From assembly GCF_001695855.1 (NCBI RefSeq), contig NZ_MBSS01000056.1, positions 1-64,000 on the forward strand: 64,000 nucleotides of DNA, in the 5' to 3' direction. A program made the position numbers and the translations under genes. Shown here piece by piece: positions 30,901-41,094 of this stretch. Source of the DNA: Ensifer sp. LC163. GTDB taxonomy: Bacteria > Pseudomonadota > Alphaproteobacteria > Rhizobiales > Rhizobiaceae. The notes under the pieces are model-generated. The model was not told the DNA's origin. It ran no database searches and saw only the letters and a program-made list of their open reading frames with translations. How positions within the stretch are numbered: the stretch's first letter is position 1; each line of letters opens with the position of its first letter.

Positions 30901-31944
30901 ATGGCATTGATCACATTGCGGCAACTGCTCGACCATGCGGCGGAGAACGACTACGCGCTGCCGGCGTTCAATGTGAACAATCTGGAATATATTCAGGCCG
31001 TTATGCGCGCTGCCGATGCCACCGATTCTCCGGTGATCCTTCAAGCAAGCCGCGGCGCCCGTTCCTATGCCGGTGACGCCTTCCTGCGCCACTTGATCCT
31101 GGGCGCCGCCGAAGAATACCCGCATATCCCTGTCTGTCTGCACCTTGACCACGGCGACCAGCCGTCGACCTGCATCTCGGCGATTACCAACGGCTTCACC
31201 TCCGTCATGATGGACGGTTCGCTGGAGAAAGACGGCAAGACCGTTGCCAGCTATGAATATAATGTCGCGGTAACGGCGGAGGTCGTGAAGATCGCCCATG
31301 CGGCCGGTGTTTCGGTCGAAGGCGAACTCGGCTGCCTCGGCAACCTGGAAACCGGCGCCGGCGACAAGGAAGACGGCCACGGCTTCGAAGGCAAGCTGTC
31401 GCGCGAGGAGCTGCTGACCGATCCGGAACAGGCTTTCGATTTCGTCACCAGGACCGGTGTCGATGCGCTTGCCGTCGCCATCGGCACCAGCCATGGCGCC
31501 TACAAGTTCACCCGCGAGCCGGACGGCGAGATCCTGTCGATCGAAACAATCGCCAAGATCAACAAGCGCCTGCCGAACACCCACCTCGTCATGCATGGGT
31601 CGTCCTCCGTTCCGAAGGACCTGCAGGACCTGTTCAACACCTATGGCGGCAAGATGAAGCCGACCTGGGGTGTACCGGTCTCGGAAATCCAGAAGGCGAT
31701 CCCGCTCGGTGTCCGCAAGGTCAACATCGACACCGACCTGCGCCTGGCCATGACCGGCACGATCCGCAAGAACTTCGCCGAAAACCCGGAGAATTTCGAC
31801 CCGCGCACCTACCTGAAGCCGGCAACGGCTCTCATGACCGAGGTTTGCAGGGAGCGTTTCGAAGCCTTCCGCACCGCAGGCAAGGCGTCGAAGATCCGCA
31901 CCCTGCGCCTGCCCGAGATGGCCAAGCGCTACGCCGCCGGCTGA
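30901..31944 (+). CDS. fba: Class II fructose-1,6-bisphosphate aldolase (CbbA/Fba type)
   Basis: The 347-residue protein is a zinc-dependent class II aldolase. It shows [19 protein letters not shown] near the N-terminus, the zinc and active-site region [44 protein letters not shown] and the phosphate-binding [13 protein letters not shown]. It interconverts fructose-1,6-bisphosphate (or sedoheptulose-1,7-bisphosphate) with dihydroxyacetone phosphate and an aldose phosphate in the cytoplasm. It stands alone, without Calvin-cycle neighbours, and converges with the regulator gene on the opposite strand. Confidence 0.93.
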   Translation: MALITLRQLLDHAAENDYALPAFNVNNLEYIQAVMRAADATDSPVILQASRGARSYAGDAFLRHLILGAAEEYPHIPVCLHLDHGDQPSTCISAITNGFTSVMMDGSLEKDGKTVASYEYNVAVTAEVVKIAHAAGVSVEGELGCLGNLETGAGDKEDGHGFEGKLSREELLTDPEQAFDFVTRTGVDALAVAIGTSHGAYKFTREPDGEILSIETIAKINKRLPNTHLVMHGSSSVPKDLQDLFNTYGGKMKPTWGVPVSEIQKAIPLGVRKVNIDTDLRLAMTGTIRKNFAENPENFDPRTYLKPATALMTEVCRERFEAFRTAGKASKIRTLRLPEMAKRYAAG

Positions 31945-31965
31945 TTGGCTTGAAACGCGCCGCCG

Positions 31966-32778
31966 TCAGAATGTCGGCGGCGTGTTGATCCAGAGAAGAA
32001 CCGTTTCGCCGTCATGCCGGTTGGTCCAGGCATGGCGGCGTTTGCTTTCGAAGTAGAGCGAATCGCCGGCGCTCAGGTCGTAGAACTGATCGCTGTCGAG
32101 AATGAACTCGACGCGTCCTGACAGAACGTAGACGAATTCCTCCCCCTCATGCCGATAGGCACCCTCGCTCGAAGCGCCTGGCTCCAGCACGAAGCGATGG
32201 CAATCCATCTGGTTGCGACCATCGGCCAGGAGCTGCACGGTGACGCCGGGTGTCGTCTTCGGCCAGCTCCGCCACTCTCCCGCACGGACGACCGCCCGGG
32301 CATCGGCCTCTTCCTCACCGGAAAGGCTCGAAACCGTCGATCCGAAATATTCGGCGATATTGTGCAGGACAGCGACCGAAACCCCCTGCGAGGTTCTTTC
32401 GAGCGTCGAGAGGACGGAAGCGGCAATCCCGACTTCGCCTGCGACCTGCTCCAGCGTCCTGCCGACGGCATGCCGCAGACTGCGCAACTTGCGGCCGACC
32501 TGATTGTCGATACCGCTCTCGCCGGCGGCAGGCGCGTCGTCATCCCCGGCCCCTTCGGCCTCGAGCGCCTCTCTGATGGCAGCGGGATTGAGACCGCGCT
32601 CGACGCGGAACCAGGAGATGCGTTTCAGTCGGGCAAGGTCGACTTCGGTGTATTGCCGGTGACCGGTCGGCGAGCGCTCGGGCACCACCAGCCCTTGGGT
32701 CTCCCACAAACGGAGCGTCGAGGCGGATACGCCCGCCAGTCGTGCAGCCTCGGCAACCTTGTAGCGCACGCCGCCCAT
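31966..32778 (-). CDS. Three-domain regulator: MerR HTH, XRE HTH and cupin
   Basis: The 270-residue protein joins three modules. Residues about 4-72 form a MerR-type winged helix (YKVAEAARLAGVSASTLRLW, then GHRQYTEVDLARLKRISWF). Residues about 95-155 form an XRE HTH (VGRKLRSLRHAVGRTLEQVA, then SVLSTLERTSQGVS). Residues about 190-268 form a cupin (RHEGEEFVYVLSGRVEFIL, then LSAGDSLYFESKRRHAW), as in PuuR-type regulators. The start at 32776-32778 (MGGVRYKVAEAA) follows GGGAAACAGGAA. It is divergent from gabT-gabD across a region with an inverted repeat, so it probably controls those genes in response to an amine or amino acid. Confidence 0.85.
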   Translation of the reverse strand: MGGVRYKVAEAARLAGVSASTLRLWETQGLVVPERSPTGHRQYTEVDLARLKRISWFRVERGLNPAAIREALEAEGAGDDDAPAAGESGIDNQVGRKLRSLRHAVGRTLEQVAGEVGIAASVLSTLERTSQGVSVAVLHNIAEYFGSTVSSLSGEEEADARAVVRAGEWRSWPKTTPGVTVQLLADGRNQMDCHRFVLEPGASSEGAYRHEGEEFVYVLSGRVEFILDSDQFYDLSAGDSLYFESKRRHAWTNRHDGETVLLWINTPPTF

Positions 32779-32926
32779 TTCCTGTTTCCCTGTTTCGACC
32801 GCGGGTGCCCGCGCGAATCTGCGCCGCGCTTGCGCGTTGGCGAACTTACCCGCCGGGCATGACCTTTTACAAGAATGCGTCATCAGCGCCGGCGTTCTCT
32901 CGATCACCAAATTTGATTTGCATTCC

Positions 32927-32975
32927 ATTTTGAAAGATGTACCACTTCCAAAATAATCTTGCAGAAAAAATGCAA
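32927..32975. promoter_or_regulatory. Operator candidates in the regulator-gabT divergent region
   Basis: A 10-base inverted repeat with one mismatch (ATTTTGAAAG at 32927-32936 and CTTCCAAAAT at 32945-32954, spacer 8) is followed by a TTGCA/TGCAA repeat (32959-32963 and 32971-32975). The block is AT-rich in a GC-rich setting. It lies 33 to 81 bases upstream of gabT, a good place for an operator of the divergent MerR-XRE-cupin protein. Confidence 0.5.
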
Positions 32976-33007
32976 AATATTACCTCCGCCAGAACAGGAC
33001 ACGCGCC

Positions 33008-34276
33008 ATGACTAGCCTCACCGATCGTAAGAACGCCGCCATTTCCCGCGGCGTGGGCATGACCACGCAGATCTACGCCGACCGTGCGGAGAACGCCGAG
33101 ATCTGGGACAAGGAAGGCAACCGCTACATCGACTTCGCCTCCGGCATCGCCGTCGTTAACACCGGCCACCGCCACCCGAAGGTGATCGCCGCCGTGAAGG
33201 CGCAGCTCGATCGCTTCACCCACACCTGCCATCAGGTCGTGCCTTACGAAACCTATGTGCATCTCGCCGAGCGCCTGAATGCGCTTGCGCCCGGTGACTT
33301 CGCCAAGAAGACGATCTTCGTGACGACCGGCGCGGAAGCCGTTGAAAATGCGGTGAAGATCGCCCGCGCCGCCACCGGCCGCCAGGCCGTGATCGCGTTT
33401 GGCGGCGGCTTCCATGGCCGGACCTTCATGGGCATGGCGCTCACCGGCAAGGTGGTGCCGTACAAGGTCGGATTCGGCGCCATGCCGGGCGACGTCTTCC
33501 ACGCCCCCTTCCCGATCGAGCTGCACGGCGTCACCGTCGAGCAGTCGCTGGCAGCGCTAAAGAAGCTCTTTGCCGCCGATGTCGATCCGGGCCGCGTGGC
33601 CGCGATCATCATCGAGCCGGTGCAGGGCGAAGGCGGTTTCTACCCGGCTCCGCCGACCTTCATGAAGGCATTGCGCGAAATCTGCGACCAGCACGGCATC
33701 CTCCTGATTGCCGACGAAGTCCAGACCGGTTTTGCCCGAACCGGCAAGATGTTCGCTATGGACCATCATGAGGTTGCGCCCGATCTGATGACGCTGGCAA
33801 AGAGTCTCGCCGGCGGTTTCCCGCTCGCAGCCGTCACCGGCCGCGCCGAGATCATGGACGCGCCGGCGCCGGGCGGCCTCGGCGGCACCTATGGCGGCAA
33901 CCCGCTCGGAATTGCTGCGGCTCACGCCGTGCTTGACGTCATCGCCGAGGAGAAGCTTTGCGAACGCGCCGAGCAACTCGGCGGTCGCCTGAAACAGCGC
34001 CTTGCGGCGATCCGCGAGCAGGCGCCCGAGATCGTCGACATCCGCGGCCCCGGCTTCATGAACGCCGTGGAGTTCAACGATGTAAAGACCAATCTGCCGA
34101 GCGCCGATTTCGCCAACAAGGTCCGCCTGATCGCGCTCGACAAGGGCCTGATCCTTCTGACCTGCGGCGTGCATGGCAACGTCATCCGTTTCCTGGCACC
34201 GATCACGATCCAGGATAACGTCTTTGCCGAGGCGCTTGATATCCTTGAGGCCTCGATCCTCGAAGCGCGTGGTTGA
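33008..34276 (+). CDS. gabT: 4-aminobutyrate (or 5-aminovalerate) aminotransferase
   Basis: The 422-residue protein is a class III PLP aminotransferase. It shows [19 protein letters not shown], the [19 protein letters not shown] helix, [10 protein letters not shown], the [14 protein letters not shown] block with the PLP-binding aspartate, and the PLP lysine in [11 protein letters not shown]. The close fit to GabT supports transfer of the amino group of GABA to 2-oxoglutarate, giving succinic semialdehyde. DavT, acting on 5-aminovalerate, is nearly the same enzyme and cannot be excluded. It is first in a two-gene unit with gabD. Confidence 0.92.
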   Translation: MTSLTDRKNAAISRGVGMTTQIYADRAENAEIWDKEGNRYIDFASGIAVVNTGHRHPKVIAAVKAQLDRFTHTCHQVVPYETYVHLAERLNALAPGDFAKKTIFVTTGAEAVENAVKIARAATGRQAVIAFGGGFHGRTFMGMALTGKVVPYKVGFGAMPGDVFHAPFPIELHGVTVEQSLAALKKLFAADVDPGRVAAIIIEPVQGEGGFYPAPPTFMKALREICDQHGILLIADEVQTGFARTGKMFAMDHHEVAPDLMTLAKSLAGGFPLAAVTGRAEIMDAPAPGGLGGTYGGNPLGIAAAHAVLDVIAEEKLCERAEQLGGRLKQRLAAIREQAPEIVDIRGPGFMNAVEFNDVKTNLPSADFANKVRLIALDKGLILLTCGVHGNVIRFLAPITIQDNVFAEALDILEASILEARG

Positions 34277-34327
34277 CGCTTCGCCGGGCGACCGCTAACG
34301 CGGTTGTCCGGGCCAATGAAACGGTCC

Positions 34328-34352
34328 CGGGTGTCGGGAGGATCGACACCCG
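34328..34352 (+). other. Intercistronic hairpin between gabT and gabD
   Basis: CGGGTGTCG (34328-34336) and CGACACCCG (34344-34352) form a 9-base perfect stem with the loop GGAGGAT. It sits in the 137-base gap between the two coding regions and is followed by CAAAAACAAGGAAAAA, not a T run, so messenger processing or stability control is likelier than termination. Confidence 0.5.
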
Positions 34353-34413
34353 CAAAAACAAGGAAAAAGCGAGCCTGCCGGGATGCGCCAGGCATCGCTG
34401 GAGGATGCCCATC

Positions 34414-35889
34414 ATGACCCTGACGCCGGCTTTGACGAAACACCTGCGCGCTGCCGAACTGTTTTCCGCACTGGACGGAATTACCCATTCCGCCGGGAGT
34501 TGGACGGGCGCGACCTTCGACGTCGTCAATCCGTCGACGGGAGAGCTTCTGGCGACATTGCCGGATATGGGGATTGAACAGGCGCGTGCCGCGATCGATG
34601 CGGCTGCCACCGCGCAAAGCCTTTGGGCGGCAAAGCCTGCAAAGGATCGCAGTGCTGTGCTTCGACGCTGGCACGACCTGATCATCGCTCATGCCGACGA
34701 TCTTGCCGCCATCCTGACCGCCGAAATGGGCAAGCCGGTCGCAGAATCGAAAGGCGAGGTGCTGCACGCAGCCGCCTATGTCGAATGGTATGCCGAGGAA
34801 GCCAAGCGCATCTACGGCGAAACCTTCCCGGCGCCGGCCAATGACCGCCGTATGCTGGTCATCAAGCAGCCCGTCGGCGTCGTCGGGACGATCACACCCT
34901 GGAATTTCCCCGCCTCGATGGTGGCACGCAAGATCGCGCCGGCGCTTGCCGCCGGCTGCGCCATTGTCCTGAAGCCTGCCGAGCAGACGCCGCTCGTTGC
35001 CGGAGCCTTGTTCGTTCTGGCGGAGAAAGCCGGTTTCCCGGTGGGCGTCGCTAACCTGCTTTACGCTGCGGAAGGTGCCGCGATCGGGCGTGAGCTCTGC
35101 AGCAACCCGAAGGTTCGCAAAATCAGCTTTACCGGCTCGACGGAAGTCGGGCGCCTGCTGATGCGCCAGTGTTCCGATCAGATCAAGAAGGTCAGCCTGG
35201 AACTCGGCGGCAACGCGCCCTTCATCGTTTTCGACGATGCCGATATCGACGAGGCGGTCGATGGCGCCGTCCAGGCGAAGTTCCGCAATGCCGGCCAGAC
35301 CTGTGTTTCGGCAAACCGCATCTACGTGCAATCGGCCGTGCATGACGTCTTTGCCGAAAAGTTCGTCAAGCGCGTCGCCGAACTGACGGTCGGCGATGGC
35401 TTCACGTCGGGCATCACCGTCGGGCCGATGATCGACAAGCACGCGATCGAGAAGATCGAAGCCCATGTCGCGGATGCCGTGTCCAAGGGCGCCGAGGTGC
35501 GCAGCGGCGGTCATCGCATCGGCACCTCCGGAACCTTCTTCGAACCGACGGTGCTGACCGGCATTTCGACCGACATGCGCATAGCCCAGGAAGAGACATT
35601 CGGCCCGATCGCCCCGATCATCCGTTTCGAGACCGCCGAGCAGGTGATCGCCGAGGCCAACGACACGATCTATGGTCTCGCTGCCTATTTCTACGCCGAG
35701 AACCTCAAGCGCGTCTGGCATGTGGCCGAGGCACTCGAATACGGCATGGTCGGCATCAACACCGGCCGCATGTCCTCCGAAGCCGCGCCCTTTGGCGGCA
35801 TCAAGCAATCCGGCATCGGCCGGGAAGGATCGCGCCACGGGCTCGAGGACTATCTCGAGATGAAATATCTCTGCATGGGCAACATCTGA
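34414..35889 (+). CDS. gabD: Succinate-semialdehyde (or glutarate-semialdehyde) dehydrogenase
   Basis: The 491-residue protein is an aldehyde dehydrogenase of the GabD group: TPWNFPASMVARKIAPALAA for NADP binding, GSTEVGRLLM, the catalytic glutamate in SLELGGNAP, the catalytic cysteine in NAGQTCVSANR, and EETFGPIAPI. The start at 34414 was preferred because GGAGG lies 9 bases upstream; an ATG at 34405 is only 1 base from it. It would oxidise the semialdehyde made by the aminotransferase to succinate or, in the aminovalerate route, to glutarate. Confidence 0.92.
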   Translation: MTLTPALTKHLRAAELFSALDGITHSAGSWTGATFDVVNPSTGELLATLPDMGIEQARAAIDAAATAQSLWAAKPAKDRSAVLRRWHDLIIAHADDLAAILTAEMGKPVAESKGEVLHAAAYVEWYAEEAKRIYGETFPAPANDRRMLVIKQPVGVVGTITPWNFPASMVARKIAPALAAGCAIVLKPAEQTPLVAGALFVLAEKAGFPVGVANLLYAAEGAAIGRELCSNPKVRKISFTGSTEVGRLLMRQCSDQIKKVSLELGGNAPFIVFDDADIDEAVDGAVQAKFRNAGQTCVSANRIYVQSAVHDVFAEKFVKRVAELTVGDGFTSGITVGPMIDKHAIEKIEAHVADAVSKGAEVRSGGHRIGTSGTFFEPTVLTGISTDMRIAQEETFGPIAPIIRFETAEQVIAEANDTIYGLAAYFYAENLKRVWHVAEALEYGMVGINTGRMSSEAAPFGGIKQSGIGREGSRHGLEDYLEMKYLCMGNI

Positions 35890-35912
35890 GCGACCTGGTC
35901 GCCCGTCCGCGA

Positions 35913-36698
35913 TCAGTCGACGATGTGGTAGCCACCGTCGACATAGAGCACTTGCCCCGTTATCAGCCGGGCGGCGTCATGGGCCAGGAAAGCAGTCGCC
36001 GCGCCGACATCGTCGATGTCCACGAGCTCGCGGCGCGGCGACTTGATCTTCGTCTTTTCGAGCAACGCATCAAATTCCGGGATACCGGAGGCGGCACGGG
36101 TCGCAAGAGCTCCGGGTGAAATGGCGTGGACGCGGATGCCCTTGGGACCAAGCTCCGCCGCCAGGTAGCGGACCGCACTTTCCAGCGCGGCCTTGGCGAC
36201 CCCCATGATGTTGTAATTCTCCACCACCACCTGCGAGCCGTGATAGGTCATGGTGAAGAGCGTGCCGCCATTCTTCATCAAGGGTTCGGCAAGCTGGGCC
36301 ATGCGGATGAAGGACCAGCAGGATATGTCCATGGTCTTGAGGAAGCCCTCGCGTGGGACATCGGTTACGCGCCCTCCAAGCGCGTCCTTCGGCGAGAAGG
36401 CGATCGAGTGAACGACGAAGTCGAGCTCGCCCCAGGTCTTGCCGATCTCCGCGAAGACCGCCTCCATCTGGCCGGGAACGGCAACGTCGAGCGGCAGGAA
36501 GATCGGCGCATCGAGTTCGCGCGCCAGCGGCTCCACATAGGGTCTTGCCTTGTCGTTGAGATAGGTGACGGCGACTTCTGCTCCGAAAGCGCGGAAGGCG
36601 CGGGCGCAGCCCCAGGCGATCGAACGGTCGTTGGCGACGCCGACGACGAGGCCCTTGCGGCCTTGGAGAAGCTTGGCCTTTGCGGCGGGAATGGACAT
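35913..36698 (-). CDS. fabI: Enoyl-ACP reductase, FabI type
   Basis: The 261-residue short-chain dehydrogenase-like protein has GVANDRSIAWGCARAF at the nucleotide site, VHSIAFSPKD, and the FabI catalytic pair: tyrosines in TYHGS and YNIMGVAK, with a lysine seven residues after the second. It reduces enoyl-ACP with NADH in fatty-acid synthesis. It lies 17 bases after ackA in the DUF3141-pta-ackA unit, an unusual place for a fab gene. A second, housekeeping fabI is likely elsewhere in the genome. Confidence 0.9.
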   Translation of the reverse strand: MSIPAAKAKLLQGRKGLVVGVANDRSIAWGCARAFRAFGAEVAVTYLNDKARPYVEPLARELDAPIFLPLDVAVPGQMEAVFAEIGKTWGELDFVVHSIAFSPKDALGGRVTDVPREGFLKTMDISCWSFIRMAQLAEPLMKNGGTLFTMTYHGSQVVVENYNIMGVAKAALESAVRYLAAELGPKGIRVHAISPGALATRAASGIPEFDALLEKTKIKSPRRELVDIDDVGAATAFLAHDAARLITGQVLYVDGGYHIVD

Positions 36699-36715
36699 GG
36701 CTTGCCTCCGTTGCG

Positions 36716-37900
36716 TCAGGCGGTACGGGTTCTGAGGAGCGCCAGCGTGTGGCGCGCGATCATCAATTCCTCGTCGGTCGGAATGAGATACAGCGCCACG
36801 CGGCTCGCCGGCGCGGAGATCAACATGGCGCCGGCATCGTTTGCGGTCGGATCGAGTTCGGCCCCAAGCCAGGCGAGTCCTTCGGCGATGCGGGCGCGGA
36901 TCGGAGCGGAGTTCTCGCCGACTCCCGCCGTGAAGACGAAAGCATCGATCCCGCCCAGCGCAGCCGCGAGCATTCCCGCATTGAGTCCGCATCGATAGAC
37001 GAAGTGATCGACGGCAAGCTTGGCATGCGGATCGTCGCTTGCGAGGAGATCGCGCATGTCGTTCGACACGCCGGAGAGCCCCTTCAGCCCAGCCTCATGG
37101 TAGAGCAGATCCGAGACGACCTGTGCGCTCATGCCCCTTTGAAGGATCAGATAGAGCACGACACCCGGATCGAGTTGGCCCGGACGCGTGCCCATCGGCA
37201 GGCCGTCGAGCGCGGTGAAGCCCATCGTCGACTCGATGCTGTGGCCGTTGCGCAATGCGCACATCGAGGCACCGCTACCGAGATGGGCGACGATGACCCG
37301 GCCACGCGCAGCCTCCGGCGCCAACTCGCGCAGCCGCTCCGCGACATATTCGTAGGAGAGACCATGGAAGCCGTAGCGCCGCACGCCCTCGTCATAGAAG
37401 CTGCGCGGCATGGCGTAGCAATTCACTTGCTCAGGATGGCCGTGATGGAAGGCAGTGTCGAAGCAGGCGACCTGCGGCACATCCGGGTTGATTGCCATGG
37501 CCTGGCGGATTGGGGCCAGGTTGTTGGGCTGGTGCAGCGGCGCGAGATCCTGGTAGCTCGCCAGGCGATCGAGCACGGCAGCATCGATCAGCACGGGCTC
37601 GGCAAAATCAGGACCGCCGTGCACGACCCGGTGACCGATCGCGCGCAGTGTGAAGCCTTCAAGCGTCAGCAGCCAATCCCGCGCCACCGCGATGGCCGCC
37701 GGAAGGTCGCGTACGACGTCTGCATCATAGCTGCGGTCGACCAGCACTGCACCGTCAGCGCCTTTCGCCTGCAGCCGAGGGCGCGTGCCGATGCCGCCGA
37801 TCTGCCCGCGCACGCGGCGCTCGAGGCCGGTGTCGGTGGTTGCGAACACTTGGAACTTCAGGCTCGACGAGCCGGCGTTGACGACAAGGAGGGCATCCAT
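36716..37900 (-). CDS. ackA: Acetate kinase
   Basis: The 394-residue protein has the ASKHA-fold signatures of acetate kinase: N-terminal [26 protein letters not shown], the active-site region [35 protein letters not shown] and [15 protein letters not shown]. It converts acetyl phosphate and ADP to acetate and ATP, or the reverse. It starts 2 bases before the pta stop on the minus strand and should be translated together with pta. In S. meliloti an equivalent orfA-pta-ackA set is, as I recall, induced by phosphate starvation. Confidence 0.94.
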   Translation of the reverse strand: MDALLVVNAGSSSLKFQVFATTDTGLERRVRGQIGGIGTRPRLQAKGADGAVLVDRSYDADVVRDLPAAIAVARDWLLTLEGFTLRAIGHRVVHGGPDFAEPVLIDAAVLDRLASYQDLAPLHQPNNLAPIRQAMAINPDVPQVACFDTAFHHGHPEQVNCYAMPRSFYDEGVRRYGFHGLSYEYVAERLRELAPEAARGRVIVAHLGSGASMCALRNGHSIESTMGFTALDGLPMGTRPGQLDPGVVLYLILQRGMSAQVVSDLLYHEAGLKGLSGVSNDMRDLLASDDPHAKLAVDHFVYRCGLNAGMLAAALGGIDAFVFTAGVGENSAPIRARIAEGLAWLGAELDPTANDAGAMLISAPASRVALYLIPTDEELMIARHTLALLRTRTA

Positions 37901-37902
37901 GG

Positions 37903-38859
37903 CTATATCGCCTTGACTTGCGTCGCGCGCCGCCTCGCTGCGTAGAGCGCCGCCACGGCGCACGAAGCAAGACGCGTGCGCACCGAATCCGCCCGCGACG
38001 TCAGCACGATCGGCACCCGCGCGCCAAGAACGATGCCCGCAGCGTCGGCGCGGGAAAGGAAAGTCAGGTTCTTGGCCAGCATGTTTCCGGCCTCGAGATC
38101 CGGCACCACCAGGATCTGGGCTTGGCCGGCAACCGGCGAGGTGATGCCCTTGATGCGAGCGGCCTCCGGATCGATCGCGTTGTCGAAGGCGAGTGGACCG
38201 TCGAGAAGGCCACCGGTGATCTGGCTGCGTTCGGCCATCTTGCACAGTGCGGCTGCTTCGATCGTCGAAGGAATCTTCGTCGTCACGGTCTCCACCGCCG
38301 AAAGAATGGCAACACGCGGCTCGCCGAGACCGATCGTGACCCAGAGGTCGATCGCATTCTGCACGATGTCGCGCTTGGCTTCGAGGTCGGGGAAGATGTT
38401 GATGGCGGCGTCGGTGATGAACAGCGTCTCGGGGTGACCCGGCACATCCATGATGAAGACGTGGCTGATCCGCCGATCGGTCCTGAGCCCGGTGGCGGAG
38501 GCGGCCACCTCTCGCATCAGTTCGTCCGTATGCAGGCTCCCTTTCATCAGCAATTCGCCTTTGCCTTCGCGGATCATCGCGACCGCCTTGGCCGCCGCCG
38601 CATGGCTGTGCGGCACGTCGATGATCTCACGCCCCCCAAGATCGAGCCGGTGTTCGGCGGCGACATTGCGGATTTTGGATTCCGGACCGACAAGCACCGG
38701 CGCGATCAGCCCCATCTCCGCCGCCTCCAGCGCACCACGGAGCGAAGTCTCGTCGCAGGGATGCGTCACGATGGTGACTGCGGGTGCCTCCTCTTGAGCG
38801 GCGGCTATCAGGCGGTTGTATTTGGACGGCTCAGTCGTCAGTGCGGTCACCTCGGACAC
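37903..38859 (-). CDS. pta: Phosphate acetyltransferase (short, PtaI-like form)
   Basis: The 318-residue protein belongs to the phosphate acetyl/butyryltransferase family: [28 protein letters not shown], the VFIMDVPGH segment, [19 protein letters not shown], and [21 protein letters not shown]. It is the short form without the N-terminal regulatory domains of E. coli Pta. It makes acetyl phosphate from acetyl-CoA. Its start is GTG, preceded by AAGGAG. It lies between the DUF3141 gene (18 bases upstream) and ackA (2 bases downstream). A phosphotransbutyrylase activity cannot be excluded, but linkage to ackA favours acetyl. Confidence 0.9.
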   Translation of the reverse strand: MSEVTALTTEPSKYNRLIAAAQEEAPAVTIVTHPCDETSLRGALEAAEMGLIAPVLVGPESKIRNVAAEHRLDLGGREIIDVPHSHAAAAKAVAMIREGKGELLMKGSLHTDELMREVAASATGLRTDRRISHVFIMDVPGHPETLFITDAAINIFPDLEAKRDIVQNAIDLWVTIGLGEPRVAILSAVETVTTKIPSTIEAAALCKMAERSQITGGLLDGPLAFDNAIDPEAARIKGITSPVAGQAQILVVPDLEAGNMLAKNLTFLSRADAAGIVLGARVPIVLTSRADSVRTRLASCAVAALYAARRRATQVKAI

Positions 38860-38877
38860 GTCGAACTCCTTCCTCGG

Positions 38878-41094
38878 TCAGGATGCGCTGCGGTTGGGGG
38901 TGGTCTTGCGGACGGCGATCGGGACCGTCGGCTCGCTATCAAGCCCGAAAAGCGTCGCCATGCGTTGCAGCCTTTCGGCTGCAGGGCCCGTCAGCGGGCC
39001 GGACGCATCGAGCACCTCTCGAAGGGCCGTGAAGGCGCCACGACGATCCTCGATCGCTTCCGGCAGCAGCTTCGGGAGCGCGGCAAGGGTCGTCTCCTCG
39101 TCGATCAGCAGCATGAAATACTGCTCGCGCATCAACGTCTTGAACTCGGCGAGGCTCAGTTGTCTGGCCCCGGGGTGGGCGCGCCGCAGCCGGCGAACGG
39201 CTTCAAAACCACGCTCGTCAACCCCGCCGCGCGCCATGCCGACGAAAAGCAATGCCCTGGCGAGGCCTTCGCAAGTGCCACCCTCCGTCATCCTGGCCTT
39301 GAGTTCGGCGATGCGTGCATCGACGAGAGCCTGGTGTAGCAAACTCTTCTCGGCCTTGCGCGGCGGCCGGGTCGATTTCGCATCGATACCGAGCGCGGCC
39401 TGCAGTGTGGGAGCGCCGTAGATCGCCTGGAACGTCTGCTCCGAGAGGGATTCGGCCATCCGTCGCCAGGCCTCCAGCCCGTCGACGATTTGGCGCGACA
39501 GGTTCTCCTGCAGAGCGGTGAATGGGTTGTCCGGGGACGCCGGCTCGCGGCTATCGCGCACCTGCTCGGCCAGCGCCGATGTCCAGGCCATGAACGGATT
39601 GTCTGGACCGAACAACGCATACTGCAAGCGCAGCGGGTGCATGTTCCGCATCGCCTCAGCGACTGGCGGCGTCACCACCGTTTTGATCGCCGGCTGCAGG
39701 TAGGTGCGGTAGAGCGCCAGATTGATCTCCGAGAGCTTGGCCGCAGCGGCAAAGCGACGTTCGTCGTCGATATCGTTGCCGCCAAGGGTGCGGATGTCGT
39801 CGAGCGTTCGCGCCTCGCAGCGCATGACCCATTCGCCGGCGACCAGTTCCCTGCCCTCGGCAGCCTCGCTCGCCGGCGTCAGCACTGCCTCGTAGAGACC
39901 CGGCGGCAGCACATCGATCAGCTCGATGTTGGAGGCAAATTCGTCGTGTTCCTTCCGGGCGACGCCCGCGGAAACGAAGATGCCGAGATGCCCGATCGTC
40001 TCGTGCACGGTGTAGACGATGGTCTGGCCATAGGCGCGGATCTCGTCGACGCTGTCGTAAAGGTCCAGAATCCAGTCGAGCGCCTGCTGCGGCGGGGTGA
40101 TGTTGTCGCCCTTCGAGCAGAACACGACAATCGGCGAGCTGATGTTGCGAAGATCGATCGCTGTTCCGTCGGAGGTCCGGATTTCCCCCGCAGCTAGTCT
40201 GTTGCCGACGAAGAGTTCATCGACGATGAACTGCATCTCCTCGGCGTTGAGCGTGACGTGTCCGCCCCACCAGCGCTCGAAGCCCAGGTAGCGCCCCGCC
40301 TCCGTGTCGATCTTCGAATAGAGATTATATTGTTTGGTCCAGAGCGTGTTGGCGGGGTTCTGGTTCTCGAAATTCTGAACCAGCCAAGCACCGTCGAAGA
40401 TGCCGGCACCAAGATCGCCGGTCAGTGCGGTCAGCCAACTGCCGCCGAGAAGCCCGCCGGAATAGCGCATAGGGTTCTGGCCCTTGACCCCTGCCCAATA
40501 GGAGAGAGGCGCGCCAGCAATGATGATTGGCCCAAAAAGCTCCGGCCTCAGCGACGCGACGATCATTACGGCCCAGCCCGCCTGGCAATTGCCGATCACG
40601 CAAGGCTTGCCGTCGGCGGCCGGATGGCGGGCGATGACCGTTTCGAGAAAATCCGCTTCGGCATGGGCGATATCTTCGATGGTCTGGCCGAGAACGGGAT
40701 CGGGAAGGAAGCCGATGAAATAGCAGGGATGGCCCGCCTTCATCGCCACGCCGATCTCGCTGTCGGCCTTGAAGCCACCGATTCCGGGACCGTGGCCCGC
40801 GCGGGGATCGACGACAACAAACGGCCGCTTCGACGGATCGATGACGACGCCATCGGGCGGTACGATCCGCACCAGCGCATAGTTCACAGGCTTGGTGAGC
40901 GTGCGCCCGTCGCGGATGAGCTCGGCCCCGAATTCCAAAACGTTCGGAGCGGTTTGCGTCCTGTGCTCCTCGTACTGCGCGCCGCGCTCTCGCATGACAT
41001 CGAGAAAAAGGATCGAGCGCTGCCAAGCGTCGACCGAGAAGGCGTAGGCATCGGCGAATGTCGGTATTGTCGGGATCGTGGATTGCTTGGGCAT
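38878..41094 (-). CDS. DUF3141 protein, PHB-synthase-like alpha/beta hydrolase (OrfA of orfA-pta-ackA)
   Basis: The 738-residue protein has an alpha/beta-hydrolase core resembling polyhydroxyalkanoate synthases: a cysteine nucleophile in GNCQAG (Cys170), an aspartate in VFCSKGDNITPP and a histidine in HETIGHLGIF. A long helical C-terminal half (about residues 430-738) has no similarity I recognise. No signal peptide is visible. The start at 41092-41094 (MPKQSTIPTIPTF) was chosen for its family-like beginning. It is first in a four-gene unit with pta, ackA and fabI. Its reaction is unknown; the context suggests acyl-CoA or acetyl-phosphate chemistry during nutrient stress. Confidence 0.82.
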   Translation of the reverse strand: MPKQSTIPTIPTFADAYAFSVDAWQRSILFLDVMRERGAQYEEHRTQTAPNVLEFGAELIRDGRTLTKPVNYALVRIVPPDGVVIDPSKRPFVVVDPRAGHGPGIGGFKADSEIGVAMKAGHPCYFIGFLPDPVLGQTIEDIAHAEADFLETVIARHPAADGKPCVIGNCQAGWAVMIVASLRPELFGPIIIAGAPLSYWAGVKGQNPMRYSGGLLGGSWLTALTGDLGAGIFDGAWLVQNFENQNPANTLWTKQYNLYSKIDTEAGRYLGFERWWGGHVTLNAEEMQFIVDELFVGNRLAAGEIRTSDGTAIDLRNISSPIVVFCSKGDNITPPQQALDWILDLYDSVDEIRAYGQTIVYTVHETIGHLGIFVSAGVARKEHDEFASNIELIDVLPPGLYEAVLTPASEAAEGRELVAGEWVMRCEARTLDDIRTLGGNDIDDERRFAAAAKLSEINLALYRTYLQPAIKTVVTPPVAEAMRNMHPLRLQYALFGPDNPFMAWTSALAEQVRDSREPASPDNPFTALQENLSRQIVDGLEAWRRMAESLSEQTFQAIYGAPTLQAALGIDAKSTRPPRKAEKSLLHQALVDARIAELKARMTEGGTCEGLARALLFVGMARGGVDERGFEAVRRLRRAHPGARQLSLAEFKTLMREQYFMLLIDEETTLAALPKLLPEAIEDRRGAFTALREVLDASGPLTGPAAERLQRMATLFGLDSEPTVPIAVRKTTPNRSAS

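Noticed and set aside
31958-31982. A CGCCGCCG/CGGCGGCG hairpin between fba and the convergent regulator gene as a terminator.
   Set aside because: It lacks a T run on either strand and overlaps the regulator coding end; it may be only codon-driven symmetry.
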